Source of the DNA: Rhodovulum steppense
GTDB taxonomy: Bacteria; Pseudomonadota; Alphaproteobacteria; Rhodobacterales; Rhodobacteraceae
Length of the DNA stretch: 64,000 nucleotides
Assembly: GCF_004339675.1 (NCBI RefSeq)
Contig: NZ_SLVM01000011.1
Location: forward strand, 1 to 64,000
Reading direction: 5' to 3'
Both the position numbers and the translations under genes were made by a program. Shown here one piece after another: positions 36,505-45,517 of the stretch. Each line of letters opens with the position of its first letter. The stretch's first letter is position 1. The notes under the pieces are model-generated. The model did not search any database. It saw nothing but the letters and a program-made list of their open reading frames with translations, and had not been told where the DNA came from.

Positions 36505-37905
36505 ATGAACCTGAGACCCGATCCGACATTCCACGCGACCCCGAGGCTTGCCATGCAGGCCCCGGTCGAAACTCTGGCCTTCACGCTGATGCTCAGCCCC
36601 GACGGGACGCAGCCCGACGGCCTGGCCGTCATCGACGTGGACCCGTCCTCCGGCAGCTATGGCCGGATCGTGCACCAGCTCATCATGCCCAACAGGGGCG
36701 ACGAGTTTCACCATTTCGGCTGGAACGCCTGTTCCTCGGCGCTGTCGCCGCTGACCGGCCACGCCTTTCTGGAACGCCGCTACCTCATCATCCCCGGCAT
36801 CCGGTCCTCGCGGATCTATGTCGTGGACGTCAAGGAGCCGCGCGCGCCGAAGATCCACAAGATCATCGAACCCGAGGAGGTCTTCGCCAGGACCGGCTAT
36901 TCCCGTCCGCACACCATCCATTGCGGCCCCGAGGGCATCTATGTCAGCACGCTGGGCGGCGGCGGGCCGGACGGCACCGACGGCCCGCCCGGCATCTTCA
37001 TCATGGATTGCGAGACCTTCGAGATCCGCGGCCGCTACGAGATGGACCGCGGCAGGCAGGACAAGCATTACGATTTCTGGTGGAACCTGCCGCGCGACTA
37101 CATGGTGAGCAGCGAATGGGGCCTGCCGCCGCAATTCGAGAACGGCCTCGTGCCCGAGGATCTGCTGTCCAACCGCTACGGCCATGCCATCCATTTCTGG
37201 AAGCTGCGCGAGCGGCGCAACGTCCAGACCATCGACCTGGGCGAGAACCACCAGATGGCGCTGGAGGTCCGGCCCGCCCATGACCCGGCCAGGGATTACG
37301 GCTTCGTCGGCGTGGTCGTGGACACCACCAACCTGCAAGGCGCGATCTTCACCTGGTGGCGCAGGGATGACGGCACCTTCGCGGCGAAGAAGACCATCAC
37401 CATCGACCCGCAACCCGCCGATCCGGCCGATCTGCCCGACCTGCTCAAGGGCTTCGGCGCGGTCCCGCCGCTGGTGACCGATATCGACCTCAGCCTCGAT
37501 GACCGATTCCTCTATGTCTCGTGCTGGGGCACGGGCGAGATGCTGCAATACGACGTGTCCGACCCGATGGCCCCGAAACTGGCGGGCAAGGTCCAGATCG
37601 GCGGCATCGTCCAGAAGACCCCGCACCCCAGCGGCAAGGCCTTCGGCTACGGCCCGCAGATGGTCGAGATCAGCCGCGACGGCAAGCGCGTCTACTGGAC
37701 CAACTCGCTCTATTCCACCTGGGACGACCAGTTCTACCCGGGCGAGGGGGGCGGCGCGATGGTCATGGCCCATGTGGGCCCGAACGGCGGGCTGACCCTG
37801 GACGAGCAGTTCTTCGTCGCGTTCCCCGAAGGCTATCGCAGCCACCAGATCCGCCTCGAAGGCGGCGATTGCTCGACCGACAGCTTCTGCTACCCCTCGG
37901 TCTGA
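36505..37905 (+). CDS. mtoX: methanethiol oxidase (selenium-binding protein SBP56 family)
   Basis: A 466-residue SBP56-family beta-propeller protein. Family landmarks are GRPHTIHCGPEGIYVSTLG-like SRPHTIHCGPEGIYVSTLG, HYDFWWNLPRDYMVSSEWG, DIDLSLDDRFLYVSCWG and the end GYRSHQIRLEGGDCSTDSFC. Bacterial members oxidise methanethiol to formaldehyde, hydrogen sulphide and hydrogen peroxide, with copper. No signal peptide is visible. The ATG at 36505 follows AAGGGAGGAG. The next gene starts 3 nt after its stop. Confidence 0.9.
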   Translation: MNLRPDPTFHATPRLAMQAPVETLAFTLMLSPDGTQPDGLAVIDVDPSSGSYGRIVHQLIMPNRGDEFHHFGWNACSSALSPLTGHAFLERRYLIIPGIRSSRIYVVDVKEPRAPKIHKIIEPEEVFARTGYSRPHTIHCGPEGIYVSTLGGGGPDGTDGPPGIFIMDCETFEIRGRYEMDRGRQDKHYDFWWNLPRDYMVSSEWGLPPQFENGLVPEDLLSNRYGHAIHFWKLRERRNVQTIDLGENHQMALEVRPAHDPARDYGFVGVVVDTTNLQGAIFTWWRRDDGTFAAKKTITIDPQPADPADLPDLLKGFGAVPPLVTDIDLSLDDRFLYVSCWGTGEMLQYDVSDPMAPKLAGKVQIGGIVQKTPHPSGKAFGYGPQMVEISRDGKRVYWTNSLYSTWDDQFYPGEGGGAMVMAHVGPNGGLTLDEQFFVAFPEGYRSHQIRLEGGDCSTDSFCYPSV

Positions 37906-37908
37906 GGC

Positions 37909-38568
37909 GTGGACGGCTTCGATACGACGACGGCCCTGTGGGGGGGCGTCGTCGCCTCGGGCATCTATCACGGCGTCAATCCCGGCATGGGCTGGCCGCT
38001 GGCGGTTTCCGCCGCGCTGATGGAGCGCAGGCCGGGCAGTCTCCACAGGGCCATCGCGGCGCTGGCGGCGGGGCATCTGCTGGCCATGGCCGCGATCCTG
38101 TTCCCCTTCACCGCGCTGCTGGTCCTCGCCGAATGGCAGCGCGAGATACAGGTGGGGGCGGCCTGCCTGGTGATCGGGCTGGGCCTCTACCTTCTGGTCA
38201 ATCGCCGCCATCCGCGCTTTCTCGCCCGCGTGCCGCCCTCGCGCCTGGCGCTGTGGTCGTTCCTCGCGGCCATGGCCCATGGCGCGGGCCTGATGCTGGT
38301 GCCGATCTATCTGGGCATCTGCGCCACGGTCGAGACCGATACCGGCCATGCGGCGGCGGCGGATCTGATGGCAGGCAATGCCGGGATCGCGGCCCTGGTC
38401 GCCATTGTCCACACGCTGGCCATGACGCTTTCGGGCGGGGCGCTCGCGATTGGCGTCCATCGCTGGCTGGGCCTGAAATTCCTGTCGAAAAGCTGGTTCA
38501 ACCTCGACCTGGTCTGGGCCACGAGCCTTGTTGTGGTCGGGGCGGTCGCGCTCCTCACGGTTCACTGA
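37909..38568 (+). CDS. multi-pass membrane protein paired with SBP56
   Basis: A 219-residue protein with about six membrane helices. It starts with a GTG 3 nt after the mtoX stop. The motif IYHGVNPGMGWPLAVSAAL near the N-terminus (polar His and Asn inside a membrane helix) and MAHGAGLMLVPIY later recall metal or heme transport helices. I do not recognise a named family. Known mtoX operons carry copper-handling genes, so a copper or product transport role is a reasonable inference. Confidence 0.75.
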   Translation: MDGFDTTTALWGGVVASGIYHGVNPGMGWPLAVSAALMERRPGSLHRAIAALAAGHLLAMAAILFPFTALLVLAEWQREIQVGAACLVIGLGLYLLVNRRHPRFLARVPPSRLALWSFLAAMAHGAGLMLVPIYLGICATVETDTGHAAAADLMAGNAGIAALVAIVHTLAMTLSGGALAIGVHRWLGLKFLSKSWFNLDLVWATSLVVVGAVALLTVH

Positions 38569-38655
38569 GGACGCGGCCGCGGCCCAGAGGCGCGCGCGCC
38601 CGGACCCGGCACGAGGCCGATGCCAGCCCCGTCGCCCGGGGTCGGCGGCCCAGCG

Positions 38656-39891
<1,236 letters not shown>

Positions 39892-39946
39892 TCATAGGGT
39901 GCCCCCCAAGGCCGTTCAAGCGCCTTTGCCGCAAGGGGGTTCCGCG

Positions 39947-40342
39947 ATGACCGACAGCCGCACCGACTGGTATTCCGAAGAGACCGCGACCTTCGGCGAC
40001 CGCCTTTCCGGCGCGCGCGAGGCGCTGGGGATGACCCAGACCGAACTGGCCAAGCGGCTGGGGGTGCGGCTTGCCACCCTCAAGGCCTGGGAAGAGGACC
40101 GCGCCGAGCCGCGCGCCAACCGGCTCCAGATGCTGGCAGGCGTGCTGAACGTCTCGATGATGTGGCTGCTGAACGGGCAGGGCGACGGTCTGGACGGCCC
40201 GCCCGAGGAGGGGGCGATTCCGGGCGATGTGCGCGCGATCCTGTCCGACATCCGTCAGGTCCGCTCCGAGATGGGGCGCCTTGCGGATCGGCTGGCGGTG
40301 CTGGAAAAGAGGCTGCGCAACGCCCTGAAGGAGACCGCATGA
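39947..40342 (+). CDS. XRE family transcriptional regulator
   Basis: A 131-residue protein with an HTH (FGDRLSGAREALGMTQTELAKRLGV, then LATLKAWEEDRAEPRANRLQML) and a C-terminal coiled-coil-like segment (ILSDIRQVRSEMGRLADRLAVLEKRL). The target is unknown. The stop overlaps the next start (ATGA), so it is coupled to sdhE. Confidence 0.9.
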   Translation: MTDSRTDWYSEETATFGDRLSGAREALGMTQTELAKRLGVRLATLKAWEEDRAEPRANRLQMLAGVLNVSMMWLLNGQGDGLDGPPEEGAIPGDVRAILSDIRQVRSEMGRLADRLAVLEKRLRNALKETA

Positions 40343-40602
40343 GCCTGACCGAATCCCCCGAGGCAAGGCGCAAGCGCATGCATATCCGTGCCTGGCGGCG
40401 CGGCACCAAGGAGATGGACCTGATCCTGGGGGGCTATGCCGATGCGCATCTGGCGGGCATGGATGCCGCCGCGCTGGACGCCTTCGAGGCGCTGCTGGCC
40501 GAGGACGATCACGACCTCTACCAATGGGTGACGGGCCAGGCCGTGCCGCCCGCCCACATTGCCCCGCTGATCGGGGAATTGGCCCTGCGCACCGCCGGTT
40601 AG
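40339..40602 (+). CDS. sdhE: FAD assembly factor SdhE
   Basis: An 87-residue protein with the conserved RAWRRGTKEMDLILGGYAD (the RGxxExD motif) and LYQWVTGQ. SdhE helps attach FAD covalently to the succinate dehydrogenase flavoprotein. It overlaps the XRE gene by 4 nt. Confidence 0.93.
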   Translation: MSLTESPEARRKRMHIRAWRRGTKEMDLILGGYADAHLAGMDAAALDAFEALLAEDDHDLYQWVTGQAVPPAHIAPLIGELALRTAG

Positions 40603-40622
40603 ATCGCTTTTTTCATGCTTTA

Positions 40623-40647
40623 ACGGAATATTCGTCACTGATTCCGT
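40623..40647. promoter_or_regulatory. 7-bp inverted repeat before the LdtR-like gene
   Basis: ACGGAAT (40623-40629) and ATTCCGT (40641-40647) separated by 11 nt, 36 nt upstream of the MarR gene. MarR proteins often bind such repeats in their own promoter, so this is a candidate autoregulatory operator. Confidence 0.55.
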
Positions 40648-40683
40648 ATTCCTGCCGGGTCACAGTGAACGGCGGAGCAAGAC

Positions 40684-41181
40684 ATGAGTATCCATTCCCC
40701 CATCGAGACAGGCGGCAGGACCGGCGTGATGAGCGATTATCTCGACGCGCTGTCGCTGGTCGAGCGGCTGCACCGGCTGCTTCTGGACGTCATCAAGGAC
40801 GAGTTCGAGCGGCTGGGCGTGCTGGATCTGAACGCGGTCCAGGCGCTCTTGCTGTTCAATATCGGCGAGAACGAGGTGACGGCGGGCGAGTTGAAGACGC
40901 GCGGCTATTACCAGGGCTCGAACGTGTCCTACAATCTCAAGAAACTGGTGGAAAAGGGCTTCATGCACCACCAGCGCTGCGAGATCGACCGCCGCGCGGT
41001 CCGCGTCCGCCTGACCCCAAGGGGGCGCGAGATCCGCGACATCGTCGCCGGTCTCTTCGCCCGCCATGCCGAGGGGCTGGTGGTGCGCGGCGTGGTCACC
41101 GCCGACGGGCTGGCCGAGATCGCCGACGCGCTCAAGCGGATGGAACGCTACTGGACCGACCAGATCCGCTATATCTACTGA
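40684..41181 (+). CDS. MarR family regulator, LdtR-like
   Basis: A 165-residue winged-helix protein with MSDYLDALSLVERLHRLLLD, NAVQALLLFNIGENEVTAGEL and RGYYQGSNVSYNLKKLVEKG; these match the LdtR subgroup known in Rhizobiales, which controls an L,D-transpeptidase. No transpeptidase gene is in the window. The inverted repeat 36 nt upstream is its probable binding site. Confidence 0.9.
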   Translation: MSIHSPIETGGRTGVMSDYLDALSLVERLHRLLLDVIKDEFERLGVLDLNAVQALLLFNIGENEVTAGELKTRGYYQGSNVSYNLKKLVEKGFMHHQRCEIDRRAVRVRLTPRGREIRDIVAGLFARHAEGLVVRGVVTADGLAEIADALKRMERYWTDQIRYIY

Positions 41182-41211
41182 CGGCCCGGCCCCCCGCGCG
41201 GGGCCGTCCGC

Positions 41212-41640
41212 CTACCAGTGCCCGGTATTGGGCATGCTCGCCCAGGGCTCCTGCGGCTCCAGCGCCCCGCCCATCTGCAACAGCTCCACCGACACGTTGT
41301 CGGGGCTGCGCACGAAGGCCATCCGCCCGTCCCGCGGCGGGCGGTTGATCGTCACGCCATTCGCCTGCAGATGCGCGCAGATCGCATGGATATCCTCGAC
41401 CGCATAGGCCAGATGGCCGAAATGGCGGCTGTCCGACGGCAGCCCCTCATCCCCGTCCCAGTTCCATGTCAGCTCCACCGGGCACTCCTCCTGTCCCGGC
41501 GGCGCCATGAAGACCAGCGTGAACCGGCCCTGTTCGCTCTCGACCCGCCGGACCTCCTTCAGCCCCAGCAATTCGTAGAACGCAATCGACGCCTCCAGGT
41601 CCTTCACCCGGACCATCGTGTGCAGATAGCGGATTTGCAT
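41212..41640 (-). CDS. gloA: lactoylglutathione lyase (glyoxalase I)
   Basis: A 142-residue VOC protein, convergent with the LdtR-like gene. HTMVRVKDLEASIAFYELLGL (first part), VELTWNWDGDEG, FGHLAYAVEDI and VSVELLQMG give the metal-ligand set (His7, Glu, His, Glu) expected for glyoxalase I, which detoxifies methylglyoxal with glutathione. Confidence 0.92.
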   Translation of the reverse strand: MQIRYLHTMVRVKDLEASIAFYELLGLKEVRRVESEQGRFTLVFMAPPGQEECPVELTWNWDGDEGLPSDSRHFGHLAYAVEDIHAICAHLQANGVTINRPPRDGRMAFVRSPDNVSVELLQMGGALEPQEPWASMPNTGHW

Positions 41641-41775
41641 GCGCAGCCTCCTTTTCCCGCCCGAACCCTAGCACGCCCCGGCCGCCGCGCCACACCCCCC
41701 GCATCTGGGTGTTTCACGATCCATCCCGCATAGATATAGTGTTACCCGACTCGTCTTCCGCGAAAGGACCGCGCC

Positions 41776-42687
41776 ATGCCGCTCACCCAGGATCAGCTTG
41801 CCGAGATCGAGGCCCAGCGCGGCCAGACCACGCCCACGCTGCGCGCCACCGCGCCGGGCATGGAAAACCGCCTCTACACCGCCCATCCGGTGCTCGACCA
41901 CGGGCTGATCCGGGTGATCGACTACATGGGCGACGATGCCGCGATCTGCCAGGCGGCGCGGGTCTCCTATGGCACCGGCACCAAATCCGTCAGCAATGAC
42001 GAGGGGCTGATCCGCTACCTGATGCGCCACTGGCACTCGACCCCCTTCGAGATGTGCGAGGTCAAGTTCCACGTCAAGCTGCCGGTCTTCGTCGCCCGGC
42101 AATGGATCCGCCACCGCACCGCCAACGTCAACGAATACTCCGCCCGCTATTCGATCCTCGACCGCGAATTCTACATCCCCGCCCCCGACGCGCTGGCCGC
42201 CCAATCCACCGTGAACAACCAGGGCCGCGGCGAATTGCTGGAGGGGGAGGAGGCCGCCCGCGTCCTCGACATCCTGAAAACCGACGCCGCCCGGGCCTAT
42301 GACAATTACGAGGCGATGCTGTCCACCGAAGGCCAGAAGGGCCTCGCCCGCGAGCTTGCCCGCATGAACCTGCCCGCCAATATCTACACCCAATGGTACT
42401 GGAAGACGGATCTGCACAACCTCTTCCACTTCCTGCGCCTGCGCGCCGACGTGCACGCCCAATACGAGATCCGCGTCTATGCGCAAGTGATGTGCGAGAT
42501 CGTCGCCGACTGGGTGCCGCTGGCGTATAAAGCCTTTGCCGATTACCGTATGGGCGGCGTCAATCTGTCAGCTACCGCGATGGACTGTGTCCGGCGGATG
42601 CTGAAGGGCGAGACGGTGACGCAGGAGAATTCCGGCATGTCGGCGGGGGAATGGCGGGAGTTTGAGGGGGTATTGGGGTCAGGATGA
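41776..42687 (+). CDS. thyX: FAD-dependent thymidylate synthase
   Basis: A 303-residue ThyX that makes dTMP from dUMP with methylene-tetrahydrofolate. The ThyX motif [15 protein letters not shown] is present, with [15 protein letters not shown] and the late [15 protein letters not shown]. The last 4 nt overlap the start of the AT-rich HEPN-like gene. The ThyX frame itself is complete. Confidence 0.97.
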   Translation: MPLTQDQLAEIEAQRGQTTPTLRATAPGMENRLYTAHPVLDHGLIRVIDYMGDDAAICQAARVSYGTGTKSVSNDEGLIRYLMRHWHSTPFEMCEVKFHVKLPVFVARQWIRHRTANVNEYSARYSILDREFYIPAPDALAAQSTVNNQGRGELLEGEEAARVLDILKTDAARAYDNYEAMLSTEGQKGLARELARMNLPANIYTQWYWKTDLHNLFHFLRLRADVHAQYEIRVYAQVMCEIVADWVPLAYKAFADYRMGGVNLSATAMDCVRRMLKGETVTQENSGMSAGEWREFEGVLGSG

Positions 42688-43736
42688 TTGACGAACGAAA
42701 TGTAAATGTTTCATCTTTTACGCTGACACAAATAAGCAACATCATGCGAGCGCAAAATAAGGCGCGCGCGGAAGAGATCGAGGCTAAGTGTGTCGCGATG
42801 TGGTGTCAGGGGATGACGCCTGAACCAAGTGTTCTTAAACACTTGGTTTTTCTGCCGCAGGAGGATTTTGATAATATCCTTTCTAAGCACCCGTGTTATT
42901 CGATCGATGATGCGATAAAGCAGGTCGGTTCAGCGTTCAAGATTTTGACATCTGCGCACAACCAGATACTAGAAACATTCGGAAGATACTATTCGAATGT
43001 TGCTTTTGGTGACCTGAGTTCGAATTTAGATGTGGCTGAGCGCGCGACCTCACAAGTTTTTCAGTTCTCTTTTGCGGCTGCCGCACTGATTCAGACATAT
43101 CGTAGACTCCTTTCAGTGTGTCCGGATCGCAAAGATGAGTTTACACAGCTTGTCAATCGAAGCATTGCCGACGAGTGTCTCGCTGGCTTCGTTCAGGAGC
43201 TTAGGAATAATTTCGGTCATGTTCGAATTCACTCCCCGAGTCCGAGGGGTACCTATGAAATCGGAGGGCAAAGAAACGCTAGCGTTAGTATTTTGTTTAA
43301 ATCTTCTGATTTGCTGGAAGGCGGACAATGGAATTTGAAGGCAAAATCCTATATCGAGCGCCAAGATGAAATAGATATAATTAGTGTAATACATGAATAT
43401 CATGGCTTTGCAAGCAAAATATTTATTTCATATTTGGCCCGAATTGGCTTGCTGTTCGATGTTGGTTTGGGTGAGTTGAGAAAAATACGCGCAATGCGGC
43501 GGCACACGCTAATGACCAGCTATCTTAACGCGATATTACCGGCCGTAAGCGGGGGAGATTTTGATCCTTACTGTCACTTAGACAAGATATTTTGTAATGA
43601 AGAGTTGGAGCGAATTTTGTCGCTGCCATGCCGTTCGCGACAACAAGTAGATTATATGATTATGCTTCGTGATCCTTTAGGTTTATGTGAGCAGAATTTT
43701 CGTGAGGATCTCTACAGGCTTTTCGGCGCTGAATAG
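42684..43736 (+). CDS. AT-rich protein of unknown function with a HEPN-like RNNFGH motif
   Basis: A 350-residue protein starting in an ATGA overlap with the thyX stop. Its GC content is far lower than the rest (17 of 60 bases G/C at 43381-43440), and its codon use differs, which indicates recent transfer. The middle region (about 120-185) is predicted by eye to be helical and contains LRNNFGH (R174 to H179), matching the Rx4-6H motif of HEPN RNases, in a context like the 'LRNYxQH' proteins. HEPN genes are frequent in toxin-antitoxin and abortive infection systems. No partner gene is adjacent. The function is inferred only. Confidence 0.72.
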   Translation: MIDERNVNVSSFTLTQISNIMRAQNKARAEEIEAKCVAMWCQGMTPEPSVLKHLVFLPQEDFDNILSKHPCYSIDDAIKQVGSAFKILTSAHNQILETFGRYYSNVAFGDLSSNLDVAERATSQVFQFSFAAAALIQTYRRLLSVCPDRKDEFTQLVNRSIADECLAGFVQELRNNFGHVRIHSPSPRGTYEIGGQRNASVSILFKSSDLLEGGQWNLKAKSYIERQDEIDIISVIHEYHGFASKIFISYLARIGLLFDVGLGELRKIRAMRRHTLMTSYLNAILPAVSGGDFDPYCHLDKIFCNEELERILSLPCRSRQQVDYMIMLRDPLGLCEQNFREDLYRLFGAE

Positions 43737-43744
43737 CACCCGTA

Positions 43745-43763
43745 GGGTGGCTGCCAACCCACC
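43745..43763. repeat. GTAGGGTGG palindromic repeat, copy A (degenerate)
   Basis: GTAGGGTGG-CTGCCAA-CCCACC just after the AT-rich gene stop. It differs from copy B at 47571-47589 by one base in the arm. Both belong to a small extragenic palindrome type. Confidence 0.55.
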
Positions 43764-43849
43764 ATCCCCCGGCCACCCCACCACGCTCCCGCATTGCCCA
43801 CCCCCGCCCCGCGCCCTAGGATCACCGGGAAAGCGCAAGGGGGGGCTCC

Positions 43850-44257
43850 ATGTCGGTCGTCACGCTGATCGTTCTCTATCTCGTCACCGCGATCTTCTTT
43901 CTCGCCGTCGATGCGGTGATGCTGACCAAATTCATGCGCCCGCTGTTCGAGCGTTATGTCGGCGACTGGCTGCTCGACAGCCCGCGGCTGGGCGCGGCGG
44001 CGGTGTTCTACCTCGCCTATGTCGCGGGGCTGGTCTATCTGGTCTCGCGCCCCGCGCTGGCGGCGGGCGATCCGATGCAGGCGCTGGTGCAGGGCGCCAT
44101 CCTCGGCGCGATGGCCTATGGCACCTATGAATTCACCAACTGGGCCACGCTCAGGAACTGGTCGGTCGTGCAGGTCGTCGTCGACACGACCTGGGGCGCG
44201 GTGCTGACCGGCGTCTCGGCCTGGGTCGGCGTGACGGTGGCGCGGGCGATTGCCTGA
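43850..44257 (+). CDS. DUF2177 family membrane protein
   Basis: A 135-residue protein with four membrane helices. DUF2177 landmarks are the FLAVDAVMLTKFMRPLFE start, AMAYGTYEFTNWATLRNWS and VVVDTTWGAVLTG. The function of the family is not known. It has a good AAGGGGGGGCTCC site upstream. Confidence 0.88.
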   Translation: MSVVTLIVLYLVTAIFFLAVDAVMLTKFMRPLFERYVGDWLLDSPRLGAAAVFYLAYVAGLVYLVSRPALAAGDPMQALVQGAILGAMAYGTYEFTNWATLRNWSVVQVVVDTTWGAVLTGVSAWVGVTVARAIA

Positions 44258-44280
44258 AAAACGGGCAAAACGACAGCGTG

Positions 44281-44300
44281 CGGCCCGTTAACCCGGGCCG
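44281..44300. terminator. hairpin between DUF2177 and the cold-shock gene
   Basis: Stem CGGCCCG (44281-44287) with CGGGCCG (44294-44300) and a 6-nt loop. It lies between convergent genes and may end both transcripts, although there is no strong U-run. Confidence 0.45.
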
Positions 44301-44318
44301 CCGCCGGAAAAAGGTCCG

Positions 44319-44346
44319 ATGGAATTCATATGGAAATCATATGGAA
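44319..44346. repeat. 11-nt tandem direct repeat, AT-rich
   Basis: ATGGAA is followed by TTCATATGGAA and ATCATATGGAA, then TTCC, giving tandem near-identical 11-nt units in an otherwise GC-rich gap just after the cold-shock gene stop. The function is unknown; the element may be part of that gene's 3' UTR. Confidence 0.5.
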
Positions 44347-44362
44347 TTCCGATTTGACGGAG

Positions 44363-44569
44363 TCAGAGCAGCCGCAGCTCGCCCGCCGATTTCCGCCCGT
44401 CGCGGCCCTCGATCATCTCGAAGGCGACCTTCTGGTTGTCGGCCAGCCCGGTCAGCCCGGCGCGCTCCACCGCCGAGATATGCACGAACACGTCCTTGCC
44501 GCCGTCATCGGGCGCAATGAACCCGAAGCCCTTGGTAGTATTGAACCATTTCACGGTGCCGGTGGGCAT
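44363..44569 (-). CDS. cold-shock protein (CspA family)
   Basis: A 68-residue OB-fold RNA chaperone. The RNP motifs are KGFGFIAPDDGGKDVFVH, and the N-terminus MPTGTVKWFNTTKG is standard. I chose ATG 44569 (after GGAGAGG) rather than 44584 or 44575. The long 5' leader (over 200 nt to the divergent ArsC-like gene) is typical for temperature-regulated csp genes. Confidence 0.93.
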   Translation of the reverse strand: MPTGTVKWFNTTKGFGFIAPDDGGKDVFVHISAVERAGLTGLADNQKVAFEMIEGRDGRKSAGELRLL

Positions 44570-44783
44570 CGTCATCCTCTCCATCTTCGGTTTCCGCCCC
44601 CGCGGAATTGCCGGGCGCGGGTCACAGCCAGGTCTTCCAGTCTTCCGGCTGCCCCGAAAGAGGAGCGGTCGCCCAGGTCGTCTGCCGTCACGGGGCGAAA
44701 GCATGCGGGACGAATCAACCCAAAATCAAGTGAAGTTTACAAGGCCCCTTTTCCCCCCATACTGCACCGAAAAGGAGTCCCGA

Positions 44784-45128
44784 ATGATCGTTTACGGCTT
44801 GAAAACATGCGATTCCTGCCGAAAGGCCCGCGCCGCGCTGACAGCCGCGGGCCACCCCGCAGAGCTGCGCGACCTGCGCGAAACCCCGCTCTCCCCGGCC
44901 GAAATCGCCCGCTTCCTCGCCGCCTTCGGCAATACCCTCGTCAACCATCGCTCGACCACCTGGCGCGCCCTGCCAGAGGCCGAGCGTGCGAAAGATCCGA
45001 CCGCCCTCCTGGCCGCCCATCCCGCCCTGATGAAGCGCCCGGTGATCGAGGTGGACGGGCGGCTGCATCTGGGCTGGGACCGCGCGGTGCAGGAGGAACT
45101 GCTTGGCAAGGCCGCGCCGGGCGCCTAG
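44784..45128 (+). CDS. ArsC/Spx family thioredoxin-fold protein
   Basis: A 114-residue protein with the N-terminal CDSC redox motif (YGLKTCDSCRKARAAL) and the C-terminal LMKRPVIEVDGRLHLGW typical of YffB/Spx/ArsC relatives. Without the usual arsenate-binding Arg set I cannot say whether it reduces arsenate. It has a strong AAAGGAG site. Confidence 0.85.
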   Translation: MIVYGLKTCDSCRKARAALTAAGHPAELRDLRETPLSPAEIARFLAAFGNTLVNHRSTTWRALPEAERAKDPTALLAAHPALMKRPVIEVDGRLHLGWDRAVQEELLGKAAPGA

Positions 45129-45158
45129 ATCGGGCCGAGACAGGCAAGGAGTCGATCA

Positions 45159-45515
45159 ATGCGCAACGCCGCCCTGACCCTTGGGGTGATCGCGGGCCTG
45201 CTGGGCCTGATCGTGGGCTTTTTCGGCTATGGCTACACCGTCTTCATCGAAAGTTTCGGCGAAATCGGCGATCTGGCCCGGCAGGTCGAGAACCCCGAGC
45301 GCACGCGCATCATCTCGCTTCTGGCGCCGATCCTTGCGATTGCGGGGGGCGCGATGGCGCGGGCCCAGAACGTCGTGGGCGGGCTGATGATGCTGGTGTC
45401 CTGCGCGGGGATGTATTGGGGCTTTGGCTTCAACGTCTTCACCATGTTCCCCATCGCGATGTGCGGTCTGGGCGGCGTGCTGGCGCTGGCCGCCCGCCGC
45501 CCGGACCCGGCCTGA
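45159..45515 (+). CDS. small membrane protein with four helices
   Basis: A 118-residue protein with hydrophobic segments at about 5-28, 50-66, 70-88 and 92-112. It is preceded by AAGGAG and follows the ArsC-like gene by 30 nt, so the two may form an operon. I do not recognise the family. Confidence 0.65.
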   Translation: MRNAALTLGVIAGLLGLIVGFFGYGYTVFIESFGEIGDLARQVENPERTRIISLLAPILAIAGGAMARAQNVVGGLMMLVSCAGMYWGFGFNVFTMFPIAMCGLGGVLALAARRPDPA

Positions 45516-45517
45516 GA

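Noticed and set aside
44319..44346. EcoRI and NdeI sites side by side looked like a cloning scar
   Set aside because: The sites arise from the 11-nt repeat units, and the flanks continue naturally on both sides.
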